DNA of 64,000 nt from Amycolatopsis sp. CA-230715 (GTDB lineage: Bacteria; Actinomycetota; Actinomycetes; Mycobacteriales; Pseudonocardiaceae). Shown here in pieces: positions 7,235-15,519 of this stretch. The first letter of the stretch is position 1. Each line of letters opens with the position of its first letter. The notes under the pieces were generated by a model. It had not been told where the DNA came from. It saw only the letters and a program-made list of their open reading frames with translations, and searched no databases. The stretch spans positions 681,501 through 745,500 of the forward strand of contig NZ_CP059997.1 of assembly GCF_018736145.1 (NCBI RefSeq). The letters run 5' to 3'. A program made the translations under genes and the position numbers.

Positions 7235-9750
7235 CGCGGCCGATGACCAGGCTCGCGCTGGCGAGCCTGCGGTTCCGCGCCGCCGCGTCGGCGGCCACGT
7301 TCCTCGCGGTGCTCGTGGGCTGCGCGCTGCTGATCGCCTGCGGCGGGCTGATGGAATCCGCCATCCGGCTCGGCGCCGCGCCGCAACGGCTCGCGGGCGC
7401 GCCCGTCGTGGTGGCCGGTTCCGAAGGGTTCAAACTCCCCGACGAGGAAAGCGAAACCGTCGCCTACCCCGAGCGCGCCGCCGTCGATCCTTCGGTGCTG
7501 CCGAAGGTCGCCGCGACCTCGGGCGTTGCGAAGGCAGTACCGGACATCACCTTTCCCGCCACCATCGCGGGCGACGAGCCCAGCACCGATGTCCTTTTCG
7601 GACACAACTGGGCATCCGCCGCGCTGACCCCGTTCACGGTGCGCGAAGGCACCGAGCCGCGGCCGGGGCAGGTGAGCCTGAACGAGGCGTCGGCGGCCCG
7701 GCGCGGCGCCAAGATCGGCGCGCCGATCGACCTCGTGGTCGGCGGACGCGCGCAAACGTTCACCGTCGCGGGCATCCTGCACAGTGAACGAACCGTCGAC
7801 GCGCCAGCGCTGTTCTTCGCCGAAGACGACGCGCGGCAGCTTTCGCCCCGACCGGGCAAAGTGGACGCGATCGGGATCGTGCCCGCCGACGGCGTGGACG
7901 TCGACGAGCTCGCGGAACGGCTGAGCACGCAGCTCTCCCCCGGCGCGAGCGTGCTGACCGGCGACGACCGCGGCGCGGCCGAGTACACCGGGATCGGCGC
8001 CAGCAGGCTGCCGCTGATCCTGCTCGCGGCCGTGTTCGGCGGCATGGTGCTGGTGGTGATGGCGCTCGTGGTGTCGGCCACGATCAGCCTTTCGGTGCGC
8101 CAGCGCCAGCAGGAGCTGGCCCTGCTCCGCGCCAGCGGGGCGACCCCGGCGCAGGCACACCGCATGGTGGTCGTCGAGACGACGGCGGTGGCCTTGCTGG
8201 GCGCGGTGTTCGGGGTGCCCGCCGGTGCGCTCGCCGGCGACCTGATCTTCTCGGCGAGCACCGCGCAGGGCGTGTTCCCCGCGCAGCTCGTGTTCCACCA
8301 GGGCATCGTGCCGTTCGCGGGCGGTTTCCTGCTGGCCGTCGGACTTCCTTGGCTGACCGCGCACTTCGCGGCGAGGAGCGCGGCGAAGGCGCGTCCGATC
8401 CAGGCACTGACCGAGGCCGCGATCCCGACCGCGAACCTCGGGCCCGTGCGCAAAGCGCTGGGCAAGGCGTTCGCCGCCGCGACCGTCGCGCTCGCGGCCA
8501 CCACGATGTTCCTCGACCCGGAGACCGCGTCCGCGATCGGCGGACCCGCGGTGCTCACCGGTTCCATCGCGGTCGGGCTCTTCGGCCCGGAGCTCGTGCA
8601 CGTCGTCGCCGGGATGGCGGCGCCGGTGCTCCGGCGGTTTTCCGGCGGGGCGCTGGCGGCGATCAACATCGGGGCGCGGGCGCGGCAGTTCGCCGCCGTG
8701 CTGACTCCGCTGACGCTCGCCACCGCCATCGCGCTCGGCAACATCTACGCGCAGACCACGCAGAGCGACGCGGCGGCGGCCGCCCGCGCCGACGAGCTGA
8801 GCGCCGACGTCGTGGTCTCTTCCGCCGACGGGGTCGTCCCGGCCGATCTCGCGGACCGGCTGCGCGGCGCGCCCGGCGTAACGACCGCGTCGTCACTGGT
8901 GACCAGCAAGGGCTGGATCGAAGAACCCTACGACGGCAACGGAAGCGACCCGAGCACGGTGCTCGGTGTCGACGCGCAGACGGCCGATCCGGTGCTGAGC
9001 ACACCGGTGGCCGAAGGATCGTTGCGGGATCTCGCGGGCGCGTCCGTCGCGCTGCCCCAAGCCGAAGCCGAGAACCTCGGCGTGCGGCTGGGCGGCAAGG
9101 TCACCCTCCGCCTCGGCGACGGTGCGCGAGTCGAAGTCGCGGTGGTGGCTTTGCTGGACAGCTCGTCGAACTACCCGAGCGTGGTGGTGCCCGCGACGCT
9201 GCTGGCACCGCACACGAGTACCGGCCTGCCAAGCGAAATCCTCGTCCGCGGCACCGGTGACCTGGCGTCTGGGGTACGCCAGGTCGCCGGGCCGCGGACG
9301 ATCGTCGGCGACGGCGACGCGCTGGCCGCCGAGTTCGCCACGGGCGTCGACGTGCAAGCGTGGATCAGCTACCTCCTCGCCGTGCTCGCGATCGCCTACG
9401 CGGCGATCGCGGCGGTCAACACGCTCGGGGTGGCAGTGCTGTCGCGGCGGCGGGAACTGGCGCTGCAACGGCTCGCCGGGGCCACCCGGCGGCAGGTGTC
9501 GCGCATGCTGTTCCTGGAAGGCGCCACGATCGGCGTGCTCGCGCTGGCACTCGGCACGGTGATCTCCCTGTTCTCCGTGCTGCCGATCGCGATCGCGACC
9601 GGTTCGGTGCTGCCGTCGGGGCCGGTCTGGGTGTTCGTCGCCGTGGTCGCCGCCGCGTTCCTGATCGTGTGGCCGGTCACCGCGATCACGGCCGGGCTCG
9701 CGATGAAGCGGAAACCCGTGGAAGAACTGAGCCTTGGCAGCGGACAGTAG
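7231..9750 (+). CDS. FtsX-domain ABC permease (two FtsX modules)
   Basis: 839 residues. One helix lies near residues 15-37, followed by an extracellular MacB_PCD-like region. The first FtsX module is at about 255-370 (VFGGMVLVVMALVVSATISLSV), then a second periplasmic-type segment, and a second FtsX module is at the C-terminus (SYLLAVLAIAYAAIAAVNTLG). GTG 7231 overlaps the ATPase stop; ATG 7243 is an alternative start. Double-FtsX permeases in actinobacteria usually form exporters with the adjacent ATPase. The cargo cannot be inferred. Confidence 0.88.
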   Translation: MTRPMTRLALASLRFRAAASAATFLAVLVGCALLIACGGLMESAIRLGAAPQRLAGAPVVVAGSEGFKLPDEESETVAYPERAAVDPSVLPKVAATSGVAKAVPDITFPATIAGDEPSTDVLFGHNWASAALTPFTVREGTEPRPGQVSLNEASAARRGAKIGAPIDLVVGGRAQTFTVAGILHSERTVDAPALFFAEDDARQLSPRPGKVDAIGIVPADGVDVDELAERLSTQLSPGASVLTGDDRGAAEYTGIGASRLPLILLAAVFGGMVLVVMALVVSATISLSVRQRQQELALLRASGATPAQAHRMVVVETTAVALLGAVFGVPAGALAGDLIFSASTAQGVFPAQLVFHQGIVPFAGGFLLAVGLPWLTAHFAARSAAKARPIQALTEAAIPTANLGPVRKALGKAFAAATVALAATTMFLDPETASAIGGPAVLTGSIAVGLFGPELVHVVAGMAAPVLRRFSGGALAAINIGARARQFAAVLTPLTLATAIALGNIYAQTTQSDAAAAARADELSADVVVSSADGVVPADLADRLRGAPGVTTASSLVTSKGWIEEPYDGNGSDPSTVLGVDAQTADPVLSTPVAEGSLRDLAGASVALPQAEAENLGVRLGGKVTLRLGDGARVEVAVVALLDSSSNYPSVVVPATLLAPHTSTGLPSEILVRGTGDLASGVRQVAGPRTIVGDGDALAAEFATGVDVQAWISYLLAVLAIAYAAIAAVNTLGVAVLSRRRELALQRLAGATRRQVSRMLFLEGATIGVLALALGTVISLFSVLPIAIATGSVLPSGPVWVFVAVVAAAFLIVWPVTAITAGLAMKRKPVEELSLGSGQ

Positions 9751-9802
9751 TTTCCGAGGAAAGCGATGGCGGGCGGGACGTCCGGTGTGATGATCTGAGG
9801 TC

Positions 9803-11233
9803 ATGACGGATCCGCTCGACGACCGCGAACTCGCCACCGAAGCATTCGAACTCGTGGCACAGGCGGTCAAGCCGTACCTGGACGCGCTCGCGGACGCACC
9901 GGTGCACGACGCCCGGACAGAGGGCCTGCTCGCGGAGCTGGACGGAGCGCTCCCGGACACCGGCGACGGCACGCTCCCCGCCGTCGAGCGGCTGGTGCGG
10001 GTCGGGACGGGAAGCGCGACCCGCTCGTCCGGCCCGCGGTTCTTCCACTTCGTGGTGGGCGGCGCGACACCGGCCGCGCAGGCGGGAGACTGGCTCACGA
10101 CGCTGCTCGACCAGAACTCCGGCCTGTGGCGGTCGTCGCCGCTCGCGACACACGTCGAGACGGTGGCACTGCGCTGGCTCAAGGATCTGTTCGGGTTGCC
10201 GGAAAGCCACGGCGGGGTGCTGACGCCGAGCGCGACCTTCGCCAACCTCACCGCGCTGGCCTGCGCGAGGTATTGGTGGGCCGAACGCCACGGTGCCGAC
10301 GTGACCGCGGACGGGCTCGCGGGCCTGCCCCGGATGCCGGTGCTCTCCAGCGGGTACGTGCACGCCAGCAGCCGCAAGGCGTTGCAGGTGCTCGGCCTCG
10401 GCAGGGACACCGTCGAAACGTTCGCCCGCGACGACACGGGCGCGGCCGACCTGGACGCGCTGGAGCGCAGGCTGGCCGAACTCGACGCGCCCGCGGTGCT
10501 CATCGCCAACGCGGGCGAGGTCAACGCGGGGGACTTCGACCCGATCGAGAAGATGGCCGACCTCGCGGAGTCCTATCGCGCCTGGTTGCATGTGGACGGT
10601 GCGTTCGGACTGTTCGCCGCGGCGTCACCGCGCACGGCACCGCTGGTACGCGGCGTCGAACGAGCGGACTCGGTGATCGCCGACGGGCACAAGTGGCTGA
10701 ACGTGCCGTACGAAAGCGGCTTCGCGTTCGTCCGCGACGCGCGCATCCTCGGCAAGGCGTTCGGCGGCTGGAACGCGCCCTACCTTCCGGCACCGGACGA
10801 GGAGAAGGTCAACTACAACAACCTGGGCCCCGAATCGTCACGCCGCGCCCGCGCGCTGCCGATCTGGGCGACCCTGCGCGCCTACGGCAGGCAGGGCCAC
10901 CGCGCCATGGTCGAACGCCACCTCGACCTGGCGCACCGCCTCGGCGATCTCGTCGACCACTCCGCCGACTTCGAGCTGCTCGCCCCGGTACGGCTGTGCG
11001 TGGTGTGCTTCCGCTACCGCCCGGCCGGACTGTCCGATGTGGACACCGACCTGCTGAACCAGCGGCTCGGCGACGCGATCGTCGACGACGGCAGGGTCTT
11101 CGTCGGCACCACCCGCTACCGGGGCGTCACCGCCCTGCGGCCCGCGATCGTCAACTGGCTCACCACCGAAGCCGATATCGACCTGCTCTTCGACATCACC
11201 AGCGAACTGGCCGAAAAGCTGTCATTGAATTAA
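9803..11233 (+). CDS. PLP-dependent group II amino acid decarboxylase
   Basis: 476 residues, typical for the aromatic-L-amino-acid/glutamate decarboxylase family. The Schiff-base lysine is Lys297 in ADGHKWLN. The cofactor-contacting segment LHVDGAFG and the N-terminal HFVVGG/NSGLWRSSP region are present. Possible substrates include aromatic amino acids, glutamate or aspartate; sequence alone does not decide. It starts at ATG 9803. A short gap separates it from the ABC permease, so it may be co-transcribed. Its 3' end marks the left edge of the AT-rich island. Confidence 0.85.
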   Translation: MTDPLDDRELATEAFELVAQAVKPYLDALADAPVHDARTEGLLAELDGALPDTGDGTLPAVERLVRVGTGSATRSSGPRFFHFVVGGATPAAQAGDWLTTLLDQNSGLWRSSPLATHVETVALRWLKDLFGLPESHGGVLTPSATFANLTALACARYWWAERHGADVTADGLAGLPRMPVLSSGYVHASSRKALQVLGLGRDTVETFARDDTGAADLDALERRLAELDAPAVLIANAGEVNAGDFDPIEKMADLAESYRAWLHVDGAFGLFAAASPRTAPLVRGVERADSVIADGHKWLNVPYESGFAFVRDARILGKAFGGWNAPYLPAPDEEKVNYNNLGPESSRRARALPIWATLRAYGRQGHRAMVERHLDLAHRLGDLVDHSADFELLAPVRLCVVCFRYRPAGLSDVDTDLLNQRLGDAIVDDGRVFVGTTRYRGVTALRPAIVNWLTTEADIDLLFDITSELAEKLSLN

Positions 11234-11286
11234 TCAAAGCTCCCTGCGTCAATTCTCGCTGAATGACAACGCTTTACTTAAGTAAG

Positions 11287-13104
11287 TTATACAAATTTCT
11301 TGTATATTCTCCTCCAGCCATCACCTTGCGTTACCAATTTTGTCCCAGAGCCATGTCGCTCGTATATTTGATCATCATAAAAGAATGGCCCTTCACTGCA
11401 ATTGACTTTAATGAGCAATACTGCACAGCCATGATAGTCAATTAGAGTCAGAGACGAGGAAACCTGAGTGCGCAAGTTGTCTTGCAGCTTTGCCCCGGCT
11501 ATTTTATCGGAAATCCAGTCGAAATACTCCTTCAAGGATTTCCCATAAATCTCTGCTTCACGACCTATCCCCACGACCTCATAACCCCTATAAGAAACTG
11601 ATTCGACGCCGTCTAGTTGACGAATGCGATCGGCATCTTCTTTGTTATCGGCCACCCCGATAACAAGGAACCCGACCGAATCAGGACCATCATTCGCAAT
11701 TGCGGTAATTGACTTGAGAATTTTCTCCCAGGAGCTCGGATCAAACTCTCGTTTGCTTGAGTTTAAGCTGAATAGACCCTGTTTTAGTTCACAAAGAGAC
11801 TGTTCGGCAACTGAATTTGCTAGCACTTTTTCCAAATATGATGCCTGACTAAATCTTCCGGCGTCACGGGCAGCGCCTTCGACTTTTTCAAATCCATTAC
11901 GCACCGCCCCTTTTACCGCATTAATATTCTTCTCCTTGTCGACCGCCGTCCAATCGCCGCCACCGCCAGGAATGTTGAGCTGCCCCCGCGAAGCCCCGAT
12001 ACCACGAAGAAGGCTAGCAACTTTCTTCCTGTCAGACACCCTCATACCTTCTTGTACGATCAGCTCCCAAAAGGCCATGTATACCGCTTGAAAATACCGC
12101 GGATACCGTCCTCCCGAGCTCCGGCCGACAACGAGGCGCACAAACCTCTCCCCTGAGGCATCTAAGACTGCTCGAAGCTCGTCGTAAACATTGAAGAAAT
12201 CTTCTTCAATGTTTTGCTCGCCATACACTTCAATACGATTACTTATTCTCTTATATAGAGTTGAAGAATTCGGCTCATCCTCGTCGGCCTTACCATAGAC
12301 AGCATCACGCGTATCAGTTCCCGACGAGGGAATCGGACTTACTAGGCAATCAACCAGAATGTCTAGTACAAGCTGCTCATCGAACGAGCTTCGGACATCG
12401 AGACGACGGAGTATCGATTGTTGAACCCAGAAGATCGAGTCGACATCCACCCCATAGTCCAGATGCCTGTTGTTAATACTCAGATTCGGCATCTCTTTCA
12501 AAGGGACAATATCTTTACTAGTAGAATCCCCTCGAATTCGACTAGCAAATACTCGAACGAGCTGCGCAACCTTCGCAGTGGAACCCGCTTGCCTCAACTC
12601 CTGACCAGAGAGTCGCCTTCCGCCAGAATTTATACGGCGAAAGATTTCGTCGATCTCTTCAGTATTCGGCGCCTTAAATATGGAGACAGGAAGAAGATAG
12701 TTAGCAATCTTCCTTGATAATTCTCGGGATAACACCGGGCTCTTTTGAGTCAACTTTCCGCTATCGCGCCTATCTTTTGTGTCCGCAAGAGAGTCGAGAT
12801 CGAAATATGCCCCCTCAAGATCAAATTCGTTCTCCACGAATGCAAAGATCGCATTGAGTCTTTGCATTCCGTCTATTAGTTCATAGCTAACATGCGCAGG
12901 ACCTGAAGTTTCAGCTACCAGAATAAGTGGAACAGGAAGATCACGTACGATTGAGTCTATAAGAGCTTGCTTTTCTTCCACAGTCCATACCAGCTTGCGC
13001 TGATAGCGTCGATTAACCCCGTACCATCCGGCAAGATAGTCCGTATATAATTTTTGTATACTTTCACCACGGACAGTCAGATCAGTTGATGTCGAATTTG
13101 GCAA
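11287..13104 (-). CDS. DUF262-AlbA_2 fusion protein, candidate defence nuclease
   Basis: 605 residues. The N-terminus is DUF262 (ParB/GmrS-like): NRRYQRKLVW near 31-40, SIVRDLPVPLILV, the catalytic-type motif IDGMQR at 77-82 (family usually DGQQR), and the F-R-R-I-N-S-G motif near 160. From about residue 446 there is an AlbA_2/Schlafen-type domain (IANDGPDSVGFLVIGVAD, ending IYERHGSGTKLV). DUF262 proteins such as GmrSD and BrxU use NTP-dependent DNA cleavage against modified phage DNA; AlbA_2 domains bind nucleic acid. TTG 13104 has AAAGG 8 nt upstream. Base composition and codon use are strikingly AT-rich against all neighbours, which suggests recent transfer. No partner methylase is adjacent. 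Confidence 0.8.
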   Translation of the reverse strand: MPNSTSTDLTVRGESIQKLYTDYLAGWYGVNRRYQRKLVWTVEEKQALIDSIVRDLPVPLILVAETSGPAHVSYELIDGMQRLNAIFAFVENEFDLEGAYFDLDSLADTKDRRDSGKLTQKSPVLSRELSRKIANYLLPVSIFKAPNTEEIDEIFRRINSGGRRLSGQELRQAGSTAKVAQLVRVFASRIRGDSTSKDIVPLKEMPNLSINNRHLDYGVDVDSIFWVQQSILRRLDVRSSFDEQLVLDILVDCLVSPIPSSGTDTRDAVYGKADEDEPNSSTLYKRISNRIEVYGEQNIEEDFFNVYDELRAVLDASGERFVRLVVGRSSGGRYPRYFQAVYMAFWELIVQEGMRVSDRKKVASLLRGIGASRGQLNIPGGGGDWTAVDKEKNINAVKGAVRNGFEKVEGAARDAGRFSQASYLEKVLANSVAEQSLCELKQGLFSLNSSKREFDPSSWEKILKSITAIANDGPDSVGFLVIGVADNKEDADRIRQLDGVESVSYRGYEVVGIGREAEIYGKSLKEYFDWISDKIAGAKLQDNLRTQVSSSLTLIDYHGCAVLLIKVNCSEGPFFYDDQIYERHGSGTKLVTQGDGWRRIYKKFV

Positions 13105-13229
13105 CGGTCAACCTTTCGGGATGCGCGCGCTACTACCACAGACAAGTAATCACGATTCTATCCCATCCTTCAGTCCAGTCCTACAGCAGCCCGCCGATGT
13201 GACCACAAGGAGCAGCTCAGCGCCAGTCG

Positions 13230-13337
13230 TTAGCGGATCAACAAGATCCACAGACGCAAGAACTCAGTCAGTAAGATCGACAAGACGATGCCGAGACTGA
13301 AAGCTACCTTGACGATCGACCTGGCGTGACTGATCAT
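13230..13337 (-). CDS. Possible 35-residue membrane peptide
   Basis: A short frame upstream of the DUF262-AlbA_2 gene and on the same strand. ATG is at 13337, TAA at 13230-13232, with AAAGG about 10 nt before the ATG. The peptide has a basic N-terminus (MISHARSIVK) followed by a long hydrophobic stretch with Trp (VAFSLGIVLSILL, then LRLWILLIR), so it would be a single membrane span. I recognise no family. It sits 125 nt ahead of the defence-like gene in the same AT-rich island. It could equally be chance; conservation would decide. Confidence 0.4.
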   Translation of the reverse strand: MISHARSIVKVAFSLGIVLSILLTEFLRLWILLIR

Positions 13338-13503
13338 CGGTCAGTTGCCTTTAGTGTTTACGTGAGCCAAATGCACTTGCAGTGCAATCGCATAAATCTT
13401 CACCAAAATCGACATGTATCGAACACATTTATTCAAATTCAACAAGTTCGCCGACAGCTCAATATCCTCATTCTGAACGCTGCATGCTAATCCAGCGCAA
13501 ACT
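13338..13503. other. Right part of the AT-rich island, no gene seen
   Basis: AT-rich sequence continues to the stop of the endonuclease gene. It contains a small inverted repeat (TGCACT/AGTGCA, 13372-13386). No convincing frame, direct repeats at the island edges, or tRNA target were found, so the mode of insertion is not visible. Confidence 0.5.
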
Positions 13504-14271
13504 TTACGGCCAGATGGAGGTGACCCATTCCGGGTGGTCGATGAACGGGTTGCGGTTGTGCTGGAACTTGTCGAAGACGACCTGGTTCCGGTGCTGTTCG
13601 AAGGCGTCGGGCGGATCCTGCTGGCTCCACGCCTTCAGCACGGACAGGCGGCCGATCGCGGGGGCCGAGCCGTTGTCGACCTTGTCGTTCGGCTCGAGGT
13701 CCGGCGCGCCGTCGTCGCCGTCGTACCGCACCGCCATGTAGAGGATCATGCGTGCGACATCGCCCTTGACCGCGTCGCGCGGCTCGAACGAGTCGTCGTC
13801 GGTGCGGTTGCCAGGCGCTCCTTCGACCTCGCCGCCACCGTTGTCGAAGTCCTTGTTCCCGCGCTCGGAGTTGACCGAAACCTGTTCGGGGCGCAGGTGG
13901 TGCAAATCCGTACCAGGCCCGGTCCCGGTGCCGAAGTCGCCGTGGGACTTCGCCCAGACGTGCTCGCGGTTCCAGTCGCTGGTACCGCCGCCGTTGCTGG
14001 TCTTCGGCTGGGACTTGCCGGAGTAGACGTCGATGACGTTCGCGGAGTTGGCCGGATCCTCGTCGGTCGCCTTGATCCCGTCCCAGACCTGGTCGTAGTC
14101 GAGCTTGTCCATCTTCGAAATGATCGTGTGCAGCGCCGCCTTGAGCTCGGCTCCGCTCTTGCCTTCGGCGTCCTTGTAGTAGTCGTCCGCCGCGGCGGCG
14201 GGCCCGGCGAGCATGGTGCCGGCGAGCGCGGCCCCCAGCAGCGCGACGGGCAGTTGACGGCTCAGGCGCAT
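13504..14271 (-). CDS. Secreted endonuclease I (NucM/EndA) family nuclease
   Basis: 255 residues with a Sec signal peptide (MRLSRQLPVALLGAALAG, cut near AAAA-DDYY). The endonuclease I core is WNREHVWAKSHG, TDLHHLRP and VNSERGNKDF, the His-metal-type active site of the family. ATG 14271 was chosen for the signal peptide and GAAGGA 7 nt upstream. It is probably an extracellular, Mg2+-dependent, non-specific DNase/RNase used for nutrient scavenging or competition. It is divergent from the lipase gene. Confidence 0.88.
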   Translation of the reverse strand: MRLSRQLPVALLGAALAGTMLAGPAAAADDYYKDAEGKSGAELKAALHTIISKMDKLDYDQVWDGIKATDEDPANSANVIDVYSGKSQPKTSNGGGTSDWNREHVWAKSHGDFGTGTGPGTDLHHLRPEQVSVNSERGNKDFDNGGGEVEGAPGNRTDDDSFEPRDAVKGDVARMILYMAVRYDGDDGAPDLEPNDKVDNGSAPAIGRLSVLKAWSQQDPPDAFEQHRNQVVFDKFQHNRNPFIDHPEWVTSIWP

Positions 14272-14376
14272 GACCGCGTCCTTCCCCCGGTCGGCGCGAC
14301 GACCCGGTCCGGGACGACGCGGCGAGATCGGCAACTTGTGAGAAAAACACTGTCACACGCACCAATGCGTTGAATA

Positions 14377-14390
14377 CCGACGATCGTCGG
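14377..14390. promoter_or_regulatory. 14-bp perfect palindrome, possible operator
   Basis: CCGACGATCGTCGG lies in the 283-bp divergent spacer between the secreted nuclease and secreted lipase, about 105 bp from the nuclease start. It could co-regulate both. No regulator gene is adjacent. Confidence 0.35.
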
Positions 14391-14554
14391 TTGACAAGCG
14401 CTGCCCGGCGTCGCCGTCCGGCGAAAAACACGCACGCCACTGACAAAGACGGCATCCGAATTGCTCAGCGAATTGACAAACAATTCCACTTCGGAAACTG
14501 CTAACGTTCGTTTCCGTCTCGCGACGCGCGCGTTTTTCCGTTGGAGGGTCGACG

Positions 14555-15496
14555 ATGATCAACCGGAATCGCAGGGTGTCCAGGGTGCTGGCGCTTCTCG
14601 CCGGATTCGCACTGATGACCGGCATCGGGGCGCCCGCACGGGCCGCCGCCGAGCCCGAACTGCCGAGCTTCCCGACGGCCTTGCTCTATTCGTTCGGAAA
14701 CCCCGACGCGACCCCGCCGGGAGCGAACGACTGGTCCTGCACGCCGTCGCGCGCCCACCCGCGCCCGGTGGTGCTGGTGCACGGGACCTGGGAAAACCGC
14801 TACGACAACTTCGCCAAGCTGTCCCCCGCGCTCAAGCGCGCCGGGTACTGCGTCTTCGCGCTGAACTACGGCGCACGCGGCCCCGGGCTGATCGGCCAGT
14901 CCCCCGCGGTGAAGGGGTACGGCGACATCGGCGAGTCGGCGAAGGCCCTGGCGGCGTTCGTGGACCGCGTTCGCGCGTCCACCGAATCCGACGAGGTCGA
15001 CCTCGTCGGGCACTCGCAGGGCGGCATGATGGCGCGCCAGTACCTGAAGTTCGAAGGCGGCACCGGCAAGGTGCACACCTTGGTCTCGCTGGGCGCCACG
15101 CACCACGGCACCACGCTCAGCGGTATCGCGACCCTCGCGGAAACGCTCCACCTGCTCGGGTTTTCGCCGTTGCTGCTCGGCGACGCCGCACAGCAGCAGG
15201 TCGTCGGCTCCTCGTTCCTCGCGAAGCTGAACGAAGGCGGCGACACCGTGCCCGGCGTCGACTACCTCGCGATCGCCACGAAGTACGACGAGGTCACCAC
15301 GCCGTACTCGTCGGCGTTCCTCACCGCGGGGCCCGGCGCCACCGTACGGAACGTGACGCTGCAGGACGGCTGCCCGCTCGACCTCTCCGATCACCTGTCG
15401 ATGACCTACTCCGCACGCGCGATCGGGTTGGTCGAACGTGGCCTCGACCCCTCCGCGCCGCCCGCGCCGTGCGGGGTGAACCTGCCCGTGCTCTGA
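14555..15496 (+). CDS. Secreted alpha/beta-hydrolase lipase (EstA/LipA-like)
   Basis: 313 residues with a signal peptide ending near ARAAAEPE. The oxyanion segment is VVLVHGTWEN and the nucleophile elbow is GHSQGG (Ser154). The pattern TYSARAIGLV and D/H residues later in the chain complete a plausible triad (DHLSM His). It matches actinomycete lipase class 2/EstA-type secreted lipases. ATG 14555 follows TTGGAGGG. It is the only gene on this strand between the divergent nuclease and the convergent wall-anchored protein. Confidence 0.85.
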   Translation: MINRNRRVSRVLALLAGFALMTGIGAPARAAAEPELPSFPTALLYSFGNPDATPPGANDWSCTPSRAHPRPVVLVHGTWENRYDNFAKLSPALKRAGYCVFALNYGARGPGLIGQSPAVKGYGDIGESAKALAAFVDRVRASTESDEVDLVGHSQGGMMARQYLKFEGGTGKVHTLVSLGATHHGTTLSGIATLAETLHLLGFSPLLLGDAAQQQVVGSSFLAKLNEGGDTVPGVDYLAIATKYDEVTTPYSSAFLTAGPGATVRNVTLQDGCPLDLSDHLSMTYSARAIGLVERGLDPSAPPAPCGVNLPVL

Positions 15497-15512
15497 CCAC
15501 GGTCCACCGTGG
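15497..15512. terminator. Short bidirectional hairpin between convergent genes
   Basis: CCACGGT/ACCGTGG arms (7 bp) with a CC loop lie in the 23-bp gap between the lipase stop and the convergent choice-of-anchor A gene. There is no U-tract, as is common in actinomycetes. Confidence 0.5.
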
Positions 15513-15519
15513 CCGGTGC

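Noticed and set aside
11274..11285. TTACTTAAGTAA palindrome after the decarboxylase gene
   Set aside because: Too short and AT-only to call a terminator or operator without further evidence.
13382..13741. 119-codon plus-strand frame across the island edge
   Set aside because: It runs antisense into the well-supported endonuclease I gene and changes composition halfway.
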